From Haematobia irritans (taxonomy: Eukaryota; Arthropoda; Insecta; Diptera; Muscidae): DNA of 64,000 bases. Location: positions 65,151,011 through 65,215,010 of the forward strand of contig NC_134400.1 of NCBI RefSeq assembly GCF_050003625.1, written 5' to 3'. This document shows positions 43,997 through 54,602 of this stretch, one piece after another; positions within the stretch are counted from its first letter, which is position 1, and the number at the start of each line of letters is the position of its first letter. The notes under the pieces were generated by a model. That model was not told the DNA's origin, did no database searches, and was given only the letters and a program-made list of their open reading frames with translations. The translations under genes and the position numbers were made by a program.

Positions 43997-44503
43997 AGGG
44001 TAACACGTAGTTGAAAAAGTCTTAGTAAATATTTCTATGGCCTGCTTTTAGGCGATCCGTGAAAAAAGAAAGAGCTTTTCAACTAGCAAAAAGCTTTCAA
44101 TATGTTGTTTTAGCTTTAGCTAAAACCACAACCATATGAGGGTAAGTGTTGTGCAGCAACTCAAAGATATGAAAGCTTTATCACTTTTTGGCACTTATGA
44201 AAGTCTTTTGAAAAATTTTCCTCTCACTCTCTTATATGTTTTCTTTGTTTTTTTTGTTATCTTTTTTATGTTTGTGTATTTTTCTTCACAATTCCGATTA
44301 ATATGAGAAAAAGTTTTTGGACTTTTAAGCACTGATATTTACAAAAAAGAGCTTAATTCCAGAAGCTTCCAGACACAGGGTGTATATATTTATATTTAAA
44401 ACAATGAAAGTTAGCAATGTGAGTCTTTTAGCAGGTTTTAGATACTATTATACATGAGCTCAAGCGAAACACGTCTACACTCTACGACAGTTGTTATTAC
44501 GAT
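43997..44503 (-). other. Jockey-B 5' UTR
   Basis: About 500 bp upstream of ORF1 with no frame of note. It contains a short hairpin near 44105-44135 (TTTTAGCTTTAGCTAAAACC). The extent is set by the TSD at 44504. Confidence 0.6.
44470..44503 (-). promoter_or_regulatory. Internal LINE promoter with DPE, Jockey-B
   Basis: If transcription starts at the first base of the element (44503, fixed independently by the TATT TSD), the motif AGACGTG lies at +28 to +34 (44476-44470). That is the exact position and consensus of the downstream promoter element used by Jockey, F, Doc and I elements in Drosophila. This supports both the 5' end and an intact core promoter. Confidence 0.65.
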
Positions 44504-44589
44504 TATTCACCATGAGACTTAGGAATGGGTATAACCTTAGAATGTTTCCAAGATTCAGGATATGAACTTTCCGTAATTATCCTATTATA

Positions 44590-45523
44590 AAGGGTGATTT
44601 GTTAAGAGCTTGATAACTTTTTTTTAAAAAAAAACGCATGAAATTTGCAAAATCTCATCGGTTCTTTATTTGAAACGTTAGATTGGTCCATGACATTTAC
44701 TTTTTGAAGATAATTTCATTTAAATGTTGACCGCGGCTGCGTCTTAGGTGGTCCATTCGGAAAGTCCAATTTTGGGCAACTTTTTCGAGCATTTCGGCCG
44801 GAATAGCCCGAATTTCTTCGGAAATGTTGTCTTCCAAAGCTGGAATAGTTGCTGGCTTATTTCTGTAGACTTTAGACTTGACGTAGCCCCACAAAAAATA
44901 GTCTAAAGGCGTCAAATCGCATGATCTTGGTGGCCAACTTACCGGTCCATTTCTTGAGATGAATTGTTCTCCGAAGTTTTCCCTCAAAATGGCCATAGAA
45001 TCGCGAGCTGTGTGGCATGTAGCGCCATCTTGTTGAAACCACATGTCAACCAAGTTCAGTTCTTCCATTTTTGGCAACAAAAAGTTTGTTAGCATCGAAC
45101 GATAGCGATCGCCATTCACCGTAACGTTGCGTCCAACAGCATCTTTGAAAAAATACGGTTCAATGATTCCACCAGCGTACAAACCACACCAAACAGTGCA
45201 TTTTTTCGGGATGCATGGGCAGTTCTTGAACGGCTTCTGGTTGCTCTTCACTCCAAATGCGGCAATTTTGCTTATTTACGTAGCCATTCAACCAGAAATG
45301 AGCCTCATCGCTGAACAAAATTTGTCGATAAACACATTTCGAACCGAACACTGATTTTGGTAATAAAATTCAATGATTTGCAAGCGTTGCTCGTTAGTAA
45401 GTCTATTCATGATGAAATGTCAAAGCATACTGAGCATCTTTCTCTTTGACACCATGTCTGAAATCCCACGTGATCTGTCAAATACTAATGCATGAAAATC
45501 CTAACCTCAAAAGAATCACCCTT
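44590..45523 (-). mobile_element. rosa-like (DD41D) mariner copy 1, internally deleted
   Basis: 934 bp between TA dinucleotides (44588-44589 and 45524-45525), with ends AAGGGTGATTTGTTAAGAGC on the left and, inverted, AAGGGTGATTCTTTTGAGG on the right. The TA duplication and short inverted ends fit Tc1/mariner. It sits in the RT of Jockey-C. Its partner copy is at 60994-61925 in the opposite orientation. Confidence 0.92.
44697..45410 (-). pseudogene. rosa-like transposase copy 1 with N-terminal deletion
   Basis: The minus-strand coding region starts at 45410 with MNRLTNEQRLQIIEFYYQNQ, the start of a helix-turn-helix DNA-binding domain. It then jumps near 45340 straight to the catalytic core (YRQILFSDEAHFWLNGYVNK). 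The core holds the DDE/D triad: D in FSDEAHF, D in WFQQDGATCHTARD and D in DLTPLDYFLWGYVK. The last two Asp are separated by 41 residues, the spacing of the rosa (DD41D) family. It ends HLNEIIFKK. Without the DNA-binding part it should be inactive. Confidence 0.9.
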
Positions 45524-45525
45524 TA

Positions 45526-46946
45526 TATGGATGTGATGAATGGTAACAAAAAAGGGAATAGCAAACGCATGAATCTGGGGTCTATATTATCAGTCGCAAC
45601 AGCATTAGATCTGACAAGTCTAGCACACTCGAGAACTTCCCTCTGGTCAACGCATGAAAACTCAAATTCACTATCCTGTAAGTCAGCTCTGTCCACATTA
45701 AATGATAAAAATTTGTGTTAAGTGGAACCACTGGAGCATTAGTAAATTTTGAGTTTAGTTCCTCAACATCAACATCAATAAATCGATTATCTGACCTCTT
45801 TCCAATACCGATATCACGTATAGTTTTCCATGTCCGCTTGGAATCCAGAGCGTTACCAAAACGATGTCGGTAATATTCAATCTTTGCTTTCCTAATCATG
45901 TCATTTACTTGTTTCCTACTCGATCGAAAATCTTGCCTGAGAGCAAAAGTTCTGTATCGTTTCCATCTATTATAAGCTGTGTCTCTAGCTTTAATAGCCT
46001 CCTTAATACCATTATTGATCCATGGCTTAGATACAGGAGAAACCTTACGAGTCCTCATTGGGACAATCAAATTCTGAAGACTGAGAATGTTATCCTGAAA
46101 AAAATCAACTTGTTCCTGAATAGACTCGAAATTATAAATTGCCTCCCACTCTATATGTCGCATCTCATACTCTAGAAGTTCATGGTCTACATTTCGAAAA
46201 TCCCTATACATATAAATCCGATCTGTTCTTTGAGAGTGAAATTCATAACATAAGAATATAAGATCATGTCTAGAAAAACACGGGGCAGATATTTGATCGT
46301 AAAGTCTTATCTTCTGAGAATTGGTAACGAAAAAGAGATCAAGAAGTGTGCTTGTCGTGTTGGAAAAATGTGTTGGTAGTGAACTATTTGCGCAGAAGAG
46401 ACCAAGAGAGTACATCTGAGAAGTAAATGAGGGATCAACCAATTTATTGCAGTTGAAATCTCCACAAATAATGACGTCTGTATAGGGTATGAGTAGATCC
46501 TCAAGAGTGTGGAGAAAATTTGTCATGTCAATACTATTATTGGGTCTGTATACGCAACCAATTAACAATTTGCTTTCCATTGACGTGATGTTAATAAATA
46601 CCGATTCAATAACATCGTTGTTAGTCGACTGATAACATAGACTCGACCTAAGAGTGTCCCTAATATAAATCGCTGTCCCACCACCACGACGTTTCCTATC
46701 AGCTCTATAAACATTAAAACCTTGAAGTTTCACAAATTCATCGGGAAGTAAGTCATCATACCATGTCTCCGAAACACAAACGACGTCGATATCAGAATTC
46801 TCGAACGTAAACCTTAGCTCATCTAGCTTGTTATTCAGACTTTGAGCATTTATATGACAAACTCTGAGTCCCTCCCGTTGACGTGCTAGTATTTTGACCA
46901 TGTTCGCTGTCACATCTCTGGAGGATATATCACTAGCTCTCATCAT
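45526..46946 (-). CDS. Jockey-C ORF2 N-terminus: APE endonuclease and linker
   Basis: A 454-codon frame starting at 46946 (MMRASDISSRDVTANMV). The endonuclease looks complete: RVCHINAQSLNNKLDELRF (Asn), VVCVSETWYDD (Glu), RRGGGTAIYIR, LLIGCVYRPNN, VIICGDFNCNKL (Asp/Asn), LPTHFSNTTSTLLDLFFV and FSRHDLIFLCY (His). The linker has KPWINNGIKEAIKARDTAYN. The true frame is lost at about 45712, after which the RT start (RLVRSNAVATDNIDPRFMRL) runs in another frame to the mariner insertion at 45524. Confidence 0.9.
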
Positions 46947-47214
46947 GGTTCAAATATGCAATAAATTCTACCAGCGGCGCAGAAATGAGATATAAAAGGA
47001 AAGTGAAGTTATGAATAGACACAAAGTTATTGATGTTACTAATATTAAAAAAATAAAAATTAAATAAACTAAATATAAAAGTTAGAATTTGTGTAAAATA
47101 TAAATACAAATTATGTAAGCTAAATATTAAATTTACAATTTGTGTGAAGTATAGTGTATTATTAACTATTGGCTTCTGGTAGTGTACGAAATCCTTCGAG
47201 AATGTTAACATCTT

Positions 47215-48232
47215 CTATACAAATTGGGTCATCATCCAGTTTATGTTTAATATAGAAAGGCCTTTAAAAGTGAAAGCAGAGTGAATGACTTTTTTCTTCT
47301 TCAATCCAATAGCACATTGGAAGATGTTATAGTTAGAATTGGAAAGGTTTTCATTAATATAAAACTGTCTATCAGAATCGAATCCAAGAATATCCAAAGT
47401 CAGAATTTTGTCATGAGTCCTTTTATATTTTGACAAGCATTTCATAAAAAAGTGCTTGTCATATTGAGACATCAGTGTGGCGATAATAACAGCATCTGGA
47501 GAATTTCGATCTTTGGTGTTATTGCGATTTTTGAGTCTGTGAATCGACTTAAGGGATAGAGGTGGAATATTGAGTTTCTGGCATATAATTGAAAAGGTTT
47601 CTTGAAGGTTCTCCTTTTCGTTGTAAGGTATGCCATTTATACGCAAATCACACGAAACTATGCTATTTTCTTGTTTAAGATTAGAAAGTTTTAGTTGTTT
47701 TATTTCTGATCTAAAAACCTCGAGTTGTTGTCCAACAGATTCCAGTTTATTCAATCTTTCATCTAAATCAGCCATTTCAACCCGTATGTCGCATAATCTT
47801 TTATCTAGTTCATTTAAAAGTCTGTTTTCAGATTCTCTTAAGTGGGTCTGAAAGATCTTTTCAAATTGGCTATTAATTCTCTCAGTCTCATTTAGTACGG
47901 CTAACTGAATTTTCTGATCAATAAGTGCTGCAAATTTTTCAAATCGTTCATCCATGGCATTAAGCACTTTTTCCTCGAAACGACTTGTTACCTTCTCAAT
48001 GCGTTCATCGACAATTTGCAACAGTCGAAGTGGTGAATCAGACAGTCGAGGGGTCTTAGTGATATTTCCTATGGCTAGGCGAAGTGGATAGCTTTCACGA
48101 ACCCACCCTCTTGTTCGTTTTATATGATTCTTCATTCAGTGATAAATTTTCATTGGCGATTTGTGAGTTTTCTTGTACATTAAGTGGACCCTCATTTTGA
48201 AAAGCATCTGTTGTAACGGGTATATTACTCAT
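47215..48232 (-). pseudogene. Jockey-C ORF1
   Basis: The likely start is at 48232 (MSNIPVTTDAFQNEG), with a frameshift near 48120 into the long frame 47215-48135 (306 codons). It contains GNITKTPRLSDSPLRLLQIV and a long coiled coil (repeated EKVTSRFEEKVLNAMDERF and NELDKRLCDIRVEMADL heptads). An RRM-like region follows (SCDLRINGIPYNEKENLQET, ATLMSQYDKHFFMKCLSKY, FYINENLSNSNYNIF, FTFKGLSIL). A frameshift near the end (KGLSILNINWMMTQFV) removes the last residues. It would bind and package LINE RNA. Confidence 0.87.
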
Positions 48233-48780
48233 TTTAAACTATTAATTACCACTGGCAATGCTGTATATTTGTTTTGTATGGTTGGCAACGCTACTTGACA
48301 CTAAGCAGCTGATAATCAATACGTTTTGAATGGCAACACTCCTATCATCCAACCAGTATTCTGTTGGCAGCGAACAGCTGAGTTATATTGTGTACTACAG
48401 ATTGAGTGTAAATAACAACTCGGACTTTCCAGTGAAATTCACAAATTTTGATTTTTTTATTTTTAATTATTTATGTATAATCACCGTATTTATTCCGTGG
48501 AGAACAGTACAGTAACCGTCTGCAATCAGTAGCAACTAGTACCCTCTAAAAGAGTGTTCGAACGTGACAGGATCTGGCAAAAATCAGGTATCTATTGGAG
48601 CCTTGCACAAACACGTCTATCTCTTAAACACTGGTTTACAATCTGTTATTGGGTAAATTCAAATTACAAATGATAAATAACAATGGTTAAAGCAAAATAG
48701 TATAAATAAATAAATAAATCATAGTAAGACAAAACAAATATTTGTTATGTGTCTGATTGGCTCAAATAAATTTAAAAATA
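48233..48780 (-). other. Jockey-C 5' UTR and junction with the next LINE
   Basis: No gene recognised. The first ~300 bp are probably the 5' UTR of Jockey-C. The region 48560-48780 is AT-rich, with TAAATAAATAAATAAATC at about 48702-48719 that may belong to the 3' end of the LINE at 48781-49735. The boundary between them was not found. Confidence 0.4.
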
Positions 48781-49735
48781 TAAGTATAAAAATAAAATGT
48801 TAAATCTGATCGAATTCAGAAATGAACAGAGATCTGTATTAAATGCAATTTTGTAAATATTTGTATAGCTGTTTTATAATTCTCTAATTTCATCGATTGT
48901 GAAAACTCTTTTTCCAAAATAATATAGACGATATCTCTCAAATATTGGGCATAATCCCAAGAAATGATATGTATCTTCCACTTCACGAAGGTTACAAATT
49001 GTACAGTATTAGTATTTACAGATCGAAAAGCACGAGAGTTTAGGTCCAACAAACAACCTCTGACTTTCATAATCGAACCTACGAGATGTGCTGAATTACT
49101 ATCTATAAAGTAAGGAGTTATGTCATACCGTAATGTCGAATATAAATCGTGATTCATTGAGTTTCTGGCATCACGAACAAAGTTATCATACTCCAAATCC
49201 CCTATAGATTCGTATGTAAAACTGGAAGATCTGTCCTCCACTGTCCAAAATCTAAACTGAAATCAGCTTGGTTACATAAAGAAGCCCATTTCGCGTACCA
49301 AAACGTACCCTGACGTACTGTCTCCTCCGCCAACAATCTTGGCAATCTTTCCATACCTAGTTTAAAAACTCTATTAATGTAATTCAAATGTAGTCGAAGA
49401 GTTCTGGTATATAGCGAGGGCAAGCCAGTTTCCAAATGGAGCATATAATTAGAACACGCCTAAGAAATAACATCTTCTTGAGAAAAAATCGTTGCAATCT
49501 TTCAACCTGTTCAAAACATTGGAACCCCCAAATTTGGGCACCATAAAACATGATCGATTTAGCAGCGGGGTCAAAAATGTTCAACTTGTTTGAAAGGCTT
49601 ATCTTGGGATTGTAGATGTAGCTCAACCAATTAGCGTTAATTGCCGTCTTAGCAGATATAAGTTTCTGATCAAGATGTTTGTTAGCAGATAGATTGAAGG
49701 TCACAAGAAAACCTAGATACTTATATTCGTTAGGT
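48781..49735 (-). pseudogene. C-terminal part of an unassigned LINE ORF2
   Basis: In broken minus-strand frames: EYKYLGFLVTFNLSANKHL (RT thumb KYLG motif), AKSIMFYGAQIWGFQCFEQV, ERLQRFFLKKMLFL, YMLHLETGLPSLYTRTLRLH and a terminal zinc-knuckle-like CTICNLREVEDTYHFLGLCP. This order is seen in several LINE clades downstream of the RT. No RNase H was recognised. It is cut at its 5' side by the LOA fragment at 49736. Confidence 0.7.
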
Positions 49736-50416
49736 TAGGTTAGGTTAAAGTGGCAGCCCGATTAAATTTCAGGCTCACTTAGACTATTCAGTCCATTGTT
49801 ATACCACATTTAACTAAAAGTACCTAATACATATGGGCACTTCTAGTCTTAACCACTGAACCTTCTCTATTATTTACTTTTGTGGAACCAACCAGATTGC
49901 TCCAAAAACATTAACAAACTGCTTAAGTTAACGTTTTCCAGGTCCGCCAGTAATCTAAAGCTATATGCTCCTAAAATTCGCTTACGCCTTACACAAAAAG
50001 CAGGACACTCACACAAGAGGTGTTTAATTGATTCCTTTTCCTCCACATCATGACAGCTTATACAATAGTCATTATACTTCGCACCTATATTTTTTGCAAA
50101 TTCGCCTATCAGGCAGCGACCCGTTATAGCAGATATCAGGAGTGCTATCTGACGCCTTGAGAACACTAGCATATCTAGGGTGCGGTTTAAGTTTAAATGG
50201 GGACATATTTGCTTGGAGTCGTTACAACCCTTGCAATTCTCCCATCGAATATTGGCCATCATAACAGCCTTCTCACGCAGTAAGAGCTTGCAGGTGGCCA
50301 GAGGCATACCAACAGATTCTAGTTCCCCTGGAATATGTAAGGTAGTTCCTGGCCTTGCTAACATATCTGCTTCGCAGTTCCCCGGTATGTTCCTATGGCC
50401 AGGCACTGCTCAGCCA
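49736..50416 (-). mobile_element. 5'-truncated LOA-type LINE copy
   Basis: A dispersed copy of the array LINE: 3' CCTAA pentamers at 49736-49747, the common 3' end, and one open frame of 178 codons (49870-50406) joining the end of RNase H (GHRNIPGNCEADMLAR) to the terminal CISCHDVEEKESIKHLLCEC without a break. This shows the parent frame is continuous here, whereas the array copies have a stop between the two. A 22-bp deletion lies near 50406. Its junctions share about 4 bp (ACGA). Confidence 0.85.
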
Positions 50417-50424
50417 TCTCGTAT

Positions 50425-51190
50425 TTAGTACTAGCACTGCAGCGCTTACGACACAGATACAGTCCACTCCTAGCATAGGAAATAACGTTATGACCTTGAC
50501 CCTCCAGAATGATCGTACTTGTGGGAATCATCCTAGAGGAACTTTGCTTTTTTACAGTTTTGGTTCAGATTGAATCGCGTGGACAATTATTCAATGCTAT
50601 AATTGACTCGGAATCGCAGTCAACGTTTATATCTGAAAAATTGAAAAATAAATTATCTTTACCAACGAAACGACACTTGATACACGTTACGGGAGTTAGT
50701 CAAATGTTATCAGAAACTTCTACAAAATCATGTATTTTCACTTTGAGTTCACGTTTAGACATAAGATTCGAACTAGAGGTTTGGGCCCCAGTTTTGAAAG
50801 CTCTTCCATCTCATTTACCACCACAAAACTTGGATTTGAGACAACTCGGTGATTTGGCCAACCTTGATTTGGCAGACCCGAAGTTTTACATTAGTCAACC
50901 GGTTGATTTATTAATTGGAATGGATATAGGACCCTTGATTTTTGATATCGGTTCTCCTATGAGATCAATCGGCTCACTTTTAGCACAAAATACAGTGTTC
51001 GGGTGGATAATTGGTGGACCAATGACAAATTACCCATACAATAATAACCGAATTTCATTACACAACACAGTGGCAATTGAGCAGGTTCTTACACGTTTTT
51101 GGGAGGTGGAAGAAACCCCAAAAAAGATTTTGCGGTCAGAAGAGGACATGTTTTGTAAATCAAATTTTAAACAGACGGAATTCGGGTGGT
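50425..51190 (+). pseudogene. BEL/Pao aspartic protease region
   Basis: After a Ser/Thr-rich stretch (STSTAALTTQIQSTPSIGNN) the protease starts at VLVQIESRGQLFNAIIDSES. The active-site motif is DSESQSTFIS where the usual form is DSGSQ, so the Gly after the catalytic Asp-Ser is lost. Downstream are PVDLLIGMDIGPLIFDIG and TVFGWIIGGP, the second conserved block. A frameshift near 50550 and a TAG at about 51190 break the frame. The protease would cut the Gag-Pol polyprotein. Confidence 0.85.
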
Positions 51191-52048
51191 AGATATGTTG
51201 TGAGTCTTCCTTAAAAAAAAAAAACAATGAGTTAGGAAGTTCGCGGAACATAGCAATAGCTCAATTTTACCGAATGGAAAGGAAATTAATGAAAATTCCT
51301 GATCTCAAGGAACAATACGATAAAAGCATTTTAGAATACTTGGAACTTGGTCATATGCGGAAAATATCAGCGCAAGAGATCACCAAGACTCCAAATTACT
51401 ATTTGCCGCATCTTCGCGTCGTGTTCAATGCTTCAAATCCCACTTCAAATAAGAGCAGTCTCAATGACACTTTGTATGCAGGACCCATTTTGCAACAAAA
51501 TCTGGTTTTACAAATTTTGAAGTGGAGATTTTTCAAATACGTTTTTAACGCCGATATCACGAAAATGTACAGATGAATTCTTCTCGATCCAAATCAAACT
51601 CGGTATCAACGTATTCTTTTTCGAACATCCCCAGCGGAGCCTATGGAGGATTTTGAACTCCTAACAGTCACCTTTGGAGTTAATTGCGCTCCATTTCTGG
51701 CAATACGCACACTTCTGTAGCTTGCAGAAGATGTGGCAGACACACATCCTATTGCTTCCAAAATTATTCAAGAAAATCTGTATGTTGACGACGTTTTGGC
51801 TGGAGCGCACACAATTGAGGAGGCAATTGCATCGCGCAGGGAATTAATATTGGCTTTGGAGTCCGCAGGATTTAATCTTATGAAATGGACTGCAAACGAT
51901 CATAAAATAATTGAAGAATTGCCTAAAGAGAAATTACTTCCAGTAAATTGGCTTGATCTTTCAGAAGACTCGTCTGCCAAGACATTGGGTGTTAGGTGGA
52001 ATATTTTCGGAGATTTCTTCACATTTACTCAACCAACGGTGGAGGTTA
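51191..52048 (+). pseudogene. BEL/Pao reverse transcriptase
   Basis: Fragments in order: AIAQFYRMERKLMKIPDLKE, YYLPHLRVVFNASNPTSNKS, SLNDTLYAGPILQQNL, KYVFNADITKMYR (motif A), RYQRILFR, LLTVTFGVNCAPFLAIRTL, then ENLYVDDVLAGAHT (YVDD catalytic motif) and SAGFNLMKWTAND. Stops fall directly after TKMYR (near 51577) and within the LAIRTLL segment (near 51719), and there is an A-run frameshift near 51212. It is a dead RT. Confidence 0.9.
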
Positions 52049-52389
52049 GGCAAAACCAGGGATCCGGAGCGGAGCGGAGCGTGGAGCGGAGCGGAGCAAG
52101 CCCTTTTTTTGCCGGAGCGGGAGCGGCATTTCTAAAATCCGGAGCGGAGCGGGAGCGGAGCGGTTTCCAAATGAAAAACCGCTCCGCTCCGAATAAAATA
52201 TTACTTGAATGAAATGTGTAACTTTGAAATTACACTGTGTAGGTAATTTCAAATTTAGCTAGTACTTAGCGTAGTGTGAGTAAACGTTTAAAATGTACGA
52301 TATGTATTTTTGTACGTACGTACATTGGGGAAAACACAACGTGTTTTTTAGTAATTGTTTTCAAAAACGGCAAATGTCAAAATATATAT

Positions 52390-53061
52390 CTACACTGAAA
52401 AAAAGGCATACTCGGTTCCAAAGATTTTGTCATTACTTTAAAAAATTTGGTATTGATTTCGAGCCAAAGAAGCGGAGAATACAAGTAAGGATACCTAAGG
52501 ATACTTTTAAGACACAATTCTCTTTTAAATTTAGGTTTTGTGTACTTGCTTCTAGGAAGCAAATTTTAATTTTTCGCTTTCTCAGCTTTTTTTCTTCATA
52601 TGCTATCAAAGTCCTTTAAAAACGAGTTAACGGCAACTTTATTTTCCAAATTAGGACTCGACTTCCAGTAGAAATTATTCTATGTTTGAAGTAAAAAACT
52701 TCTTTAAAATAAAGTTTTGAAAAACATGTCCTATATTTAAACGATTTTTTGCTTTGTAGTCAAGATGCAAAAAGACAACAAATTTAAAGACAATTTCATT
52801 AAATTTAAAGAATTTTTCTGAATTATTAAAGTCAAGTTGACTTTAGCCTATAAATTTTTTCTTTCATGTTAAGATACCCATTTTTAAGTCAAATCACTTA
52901 ATTATAAGGACAATACGACTTCATTGAAAAGTTTATCGACTTTTGGACAAGGAAAATAACTTTATTTTAGAGAAATGCGTCTTCTATGCTAAGCAAAATT
53001 TGTATTCGTATTTTAAAGACATGAAATCTTTGACCTCACGACAATATTTTTTTCAGTGTAG
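52390..53061. mobile_element. MITE copy 1, ends CTACACTGAAAAAA
   Basis: 672 bp with inverted ends CTACACTGAAAAAAA and TTTTTTTCAGTGTAG. It has no coding capacity. It is the inverted partner of the copy at 53188-53849. Confidence 0.88.
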
Positions 53062-53187
53062 TATGTGTTGTAAAAGTAACAACAGTACTTTCGATCAATT
53101 TCATCCCGTATTACTACAAAGATGTTTGTAATGAACGTCAAATAAATGCAATTAAACGATCTTATTTATATTTAATTTTTTAGTTTT

Positions 53188-53849
53188 CTACACTGAAAAA
53201 AATATTGTCGTGAAGTCAAAGATTCCATGTCCTTAGAATAAGAATGCAAATTTTGCTTAACATGGAAGACGCATTTCTCTAAAATAAAGTTTTTTTTCTT
53301 GTCCAAAAGGCAATAAACTTTTGAATGAAGTTGTAATGTCCTTATAATTAAGTGATTTTACTTAAAAATGTGTATCATAACATGAAAGATACAATTTTTG
53401 AGGTAAGGTCAACATGACTTTAATAATTAAGAAAAATTCTTTAAAATTAATAAAATTGTCTTTAAATTTGTTTCCTTTTTGCATCTTGCCTACAAAGCAA
53501 AAAATCGTTAAAAATAAGACATGTTTTCAACACTTTATTTTAAAGACGCTTTTTACTTGAAACATAGCATAATTTCTACTGGAAGTCGAGTCTTAATATG
53601 GAAAAAAAAATAACTCGTTAACTCGTTTCTAAAGGATTTTGATAACAACTGATGAAAAAAAAATCTAAAAAAATTAAAAATTAACATTTGCTTCCTAGAA
53701 GCAAGTACATAACCCCCAAATTTAAAAGAGAATTACGTCTTTAAAGTATCCTTACTTGTATTCTCCGCTTCTTTGGCTCGGAATTAATACCCAAACTGTT
53801 AAAGTAAAGACAAAATCTTTGGAACCGGGCATGCTTTTTTCATTCACAT
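53188..53849. mobile_element. MITE copy 2, opposite orientation
   Basis: Reverse-complement copy of 52390-53061 with scattered differences, separated from it by 126 bp. Its left end CTACACTGAAAAAAA is intact, while its right end has decayed to CTTTTTTCATTCACAT. The two copies together form a hairpin with arms of about 660 bp. Confidence 0.88.
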
Positions 53850-54311
53850 TTGCTTTACTATTGTACTATATCCTAGCATTCTCTTATTTCTGATATTAGT
53901 TCTCGAAAATTTAATTAAAATTATGGATAGTTTCAATTTTGGTTGAAAAATGTGCGCATATACATTTATTATACAATAAAGGGGAAAAAAGCGAAATTAG
54001 GTAACACTAGATCTGAGTAAGAATATTCGTAGGTATACCACGGACTGATTTCGATGGAGGTTGTTGCAAACATAAACATACACACACACATTACAAATAT
54101 AACACAACCTCTTTCGGAGAGTAGTTACTTCTACTCTGTGTATAGACTTTAATTCCAATCAGCGTTGCCGTTTTGGTCCGATCGGACCAAAATTGGTCCA
54201 AAGGTATTCTAATTTTTAAATTTGGTCCGATGGTCGGACCAAACATAATCTGGTCCATTTTGGTCCATTTTCATAAATTTGGGTTCTATCACATATTAAA
54301 TAGTAGATGGT
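53850..54311. other. hAT interior with a second hAT-like end
   Basis: No gene. At about 54160 the sequence CAGCGTTGCCGTTTTGGTCC begins, followed by GGTCCGATCGGACC palindromes and further GGTCC words to about 54275. This repeats the style of the GGAGC ends of the enclosing hAT and may be the left end of another hAT, but no right end or TSD was found. Confidence 0.45.
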
Positions 54312-54600
54312 GCACCGCAAAGAATATTGTCGGGAGGCCAAATATTTCACATGCTTAAAATACGAATACGAATTTTGCTTAGAATAGAAGACGTATTTCT
54401 CTGAAAAGAAGTTTTTCCTTGTCTAAAAGTCTCTAAACTTTTCAATGAAGTCTTTTTGTCCTTATAGCTAAGTGATTCGACATAAAAATGTGTATCCTAA
54501 CATGAATGCAAATTTCGTTTTAATGAAGTCAAAATGGATTTAATATTTCTGAAAAAATCTTCAAAATTAATAAAATATTTCAACACATTGTTTTATAGTC
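54312..54600. mobile_element. MITE copy 3, diverged and truncated
   Basis: Matches MITE copy 2 from its left end (ATATTGTCG, then TTTTGCTTA, then TATTTCTCTGAAAA) but is more diverged. It is cut at 54600 by the next repeat. Confidence 0.75.
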
Positions 54601-54602
54601 AT

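Larger units (their letters stand above)
40473..44503 (-). mobile_element. Jockey-B, Jockey-clade LINE inserted in Jockey-C
   Basis: A nearly complete minus-strand LINE: 5' UTR (about 44000-44503), ORF1, ORF2 and a 3' tail that reads TTTTATTTATTTATTTATTT on the plus strand at 40475. The TSD TATT lies at 40469-40472 and 44504-44507. Its 3' UTR resembles that of Jockey-C (GACAATGTCTTATAATTATA near 40512), so the two are related families. The endonuclease has a large internal deletion. Confidence 0.87.
38777..48550 (-). mobile_element. Jockey-C, Jockey-clade LINE interrupted by Jockey-B and a rosa mariner
   Basis: Pieces at 38777-40472, 44504-44589 and 45524-48550 belong to one minus-strand element. 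The 3' tail is a T-run plus (ATTT)n at 38777-38820. Leaving out the mariner (TSD TA) and Jockey-B (TSD TATT) makes the RT frame continuous from FPFLLPF through YPESWKHSKVIPIPKSHGE to RPITILGFLAKVLEKIL, which confirms the assignment. The 5' end is only approximate. Confidence 0.88.

Noticed and set aside
48816..49241. A host gene at 48816-49241
   Set aside because: A shifted reading gives a LINE C-terminal CTIC/HFLGLCP motif continuing from the frames at 49202-49704, so it is a retrotransposon relic.
52046..52252. Pao or novel protein encoded by the GGAGC repeats (GAERSVERSGAS)
   Set aside because: The repeat lies inside the hAT end and the frame is an accident of the pentamer repeat.
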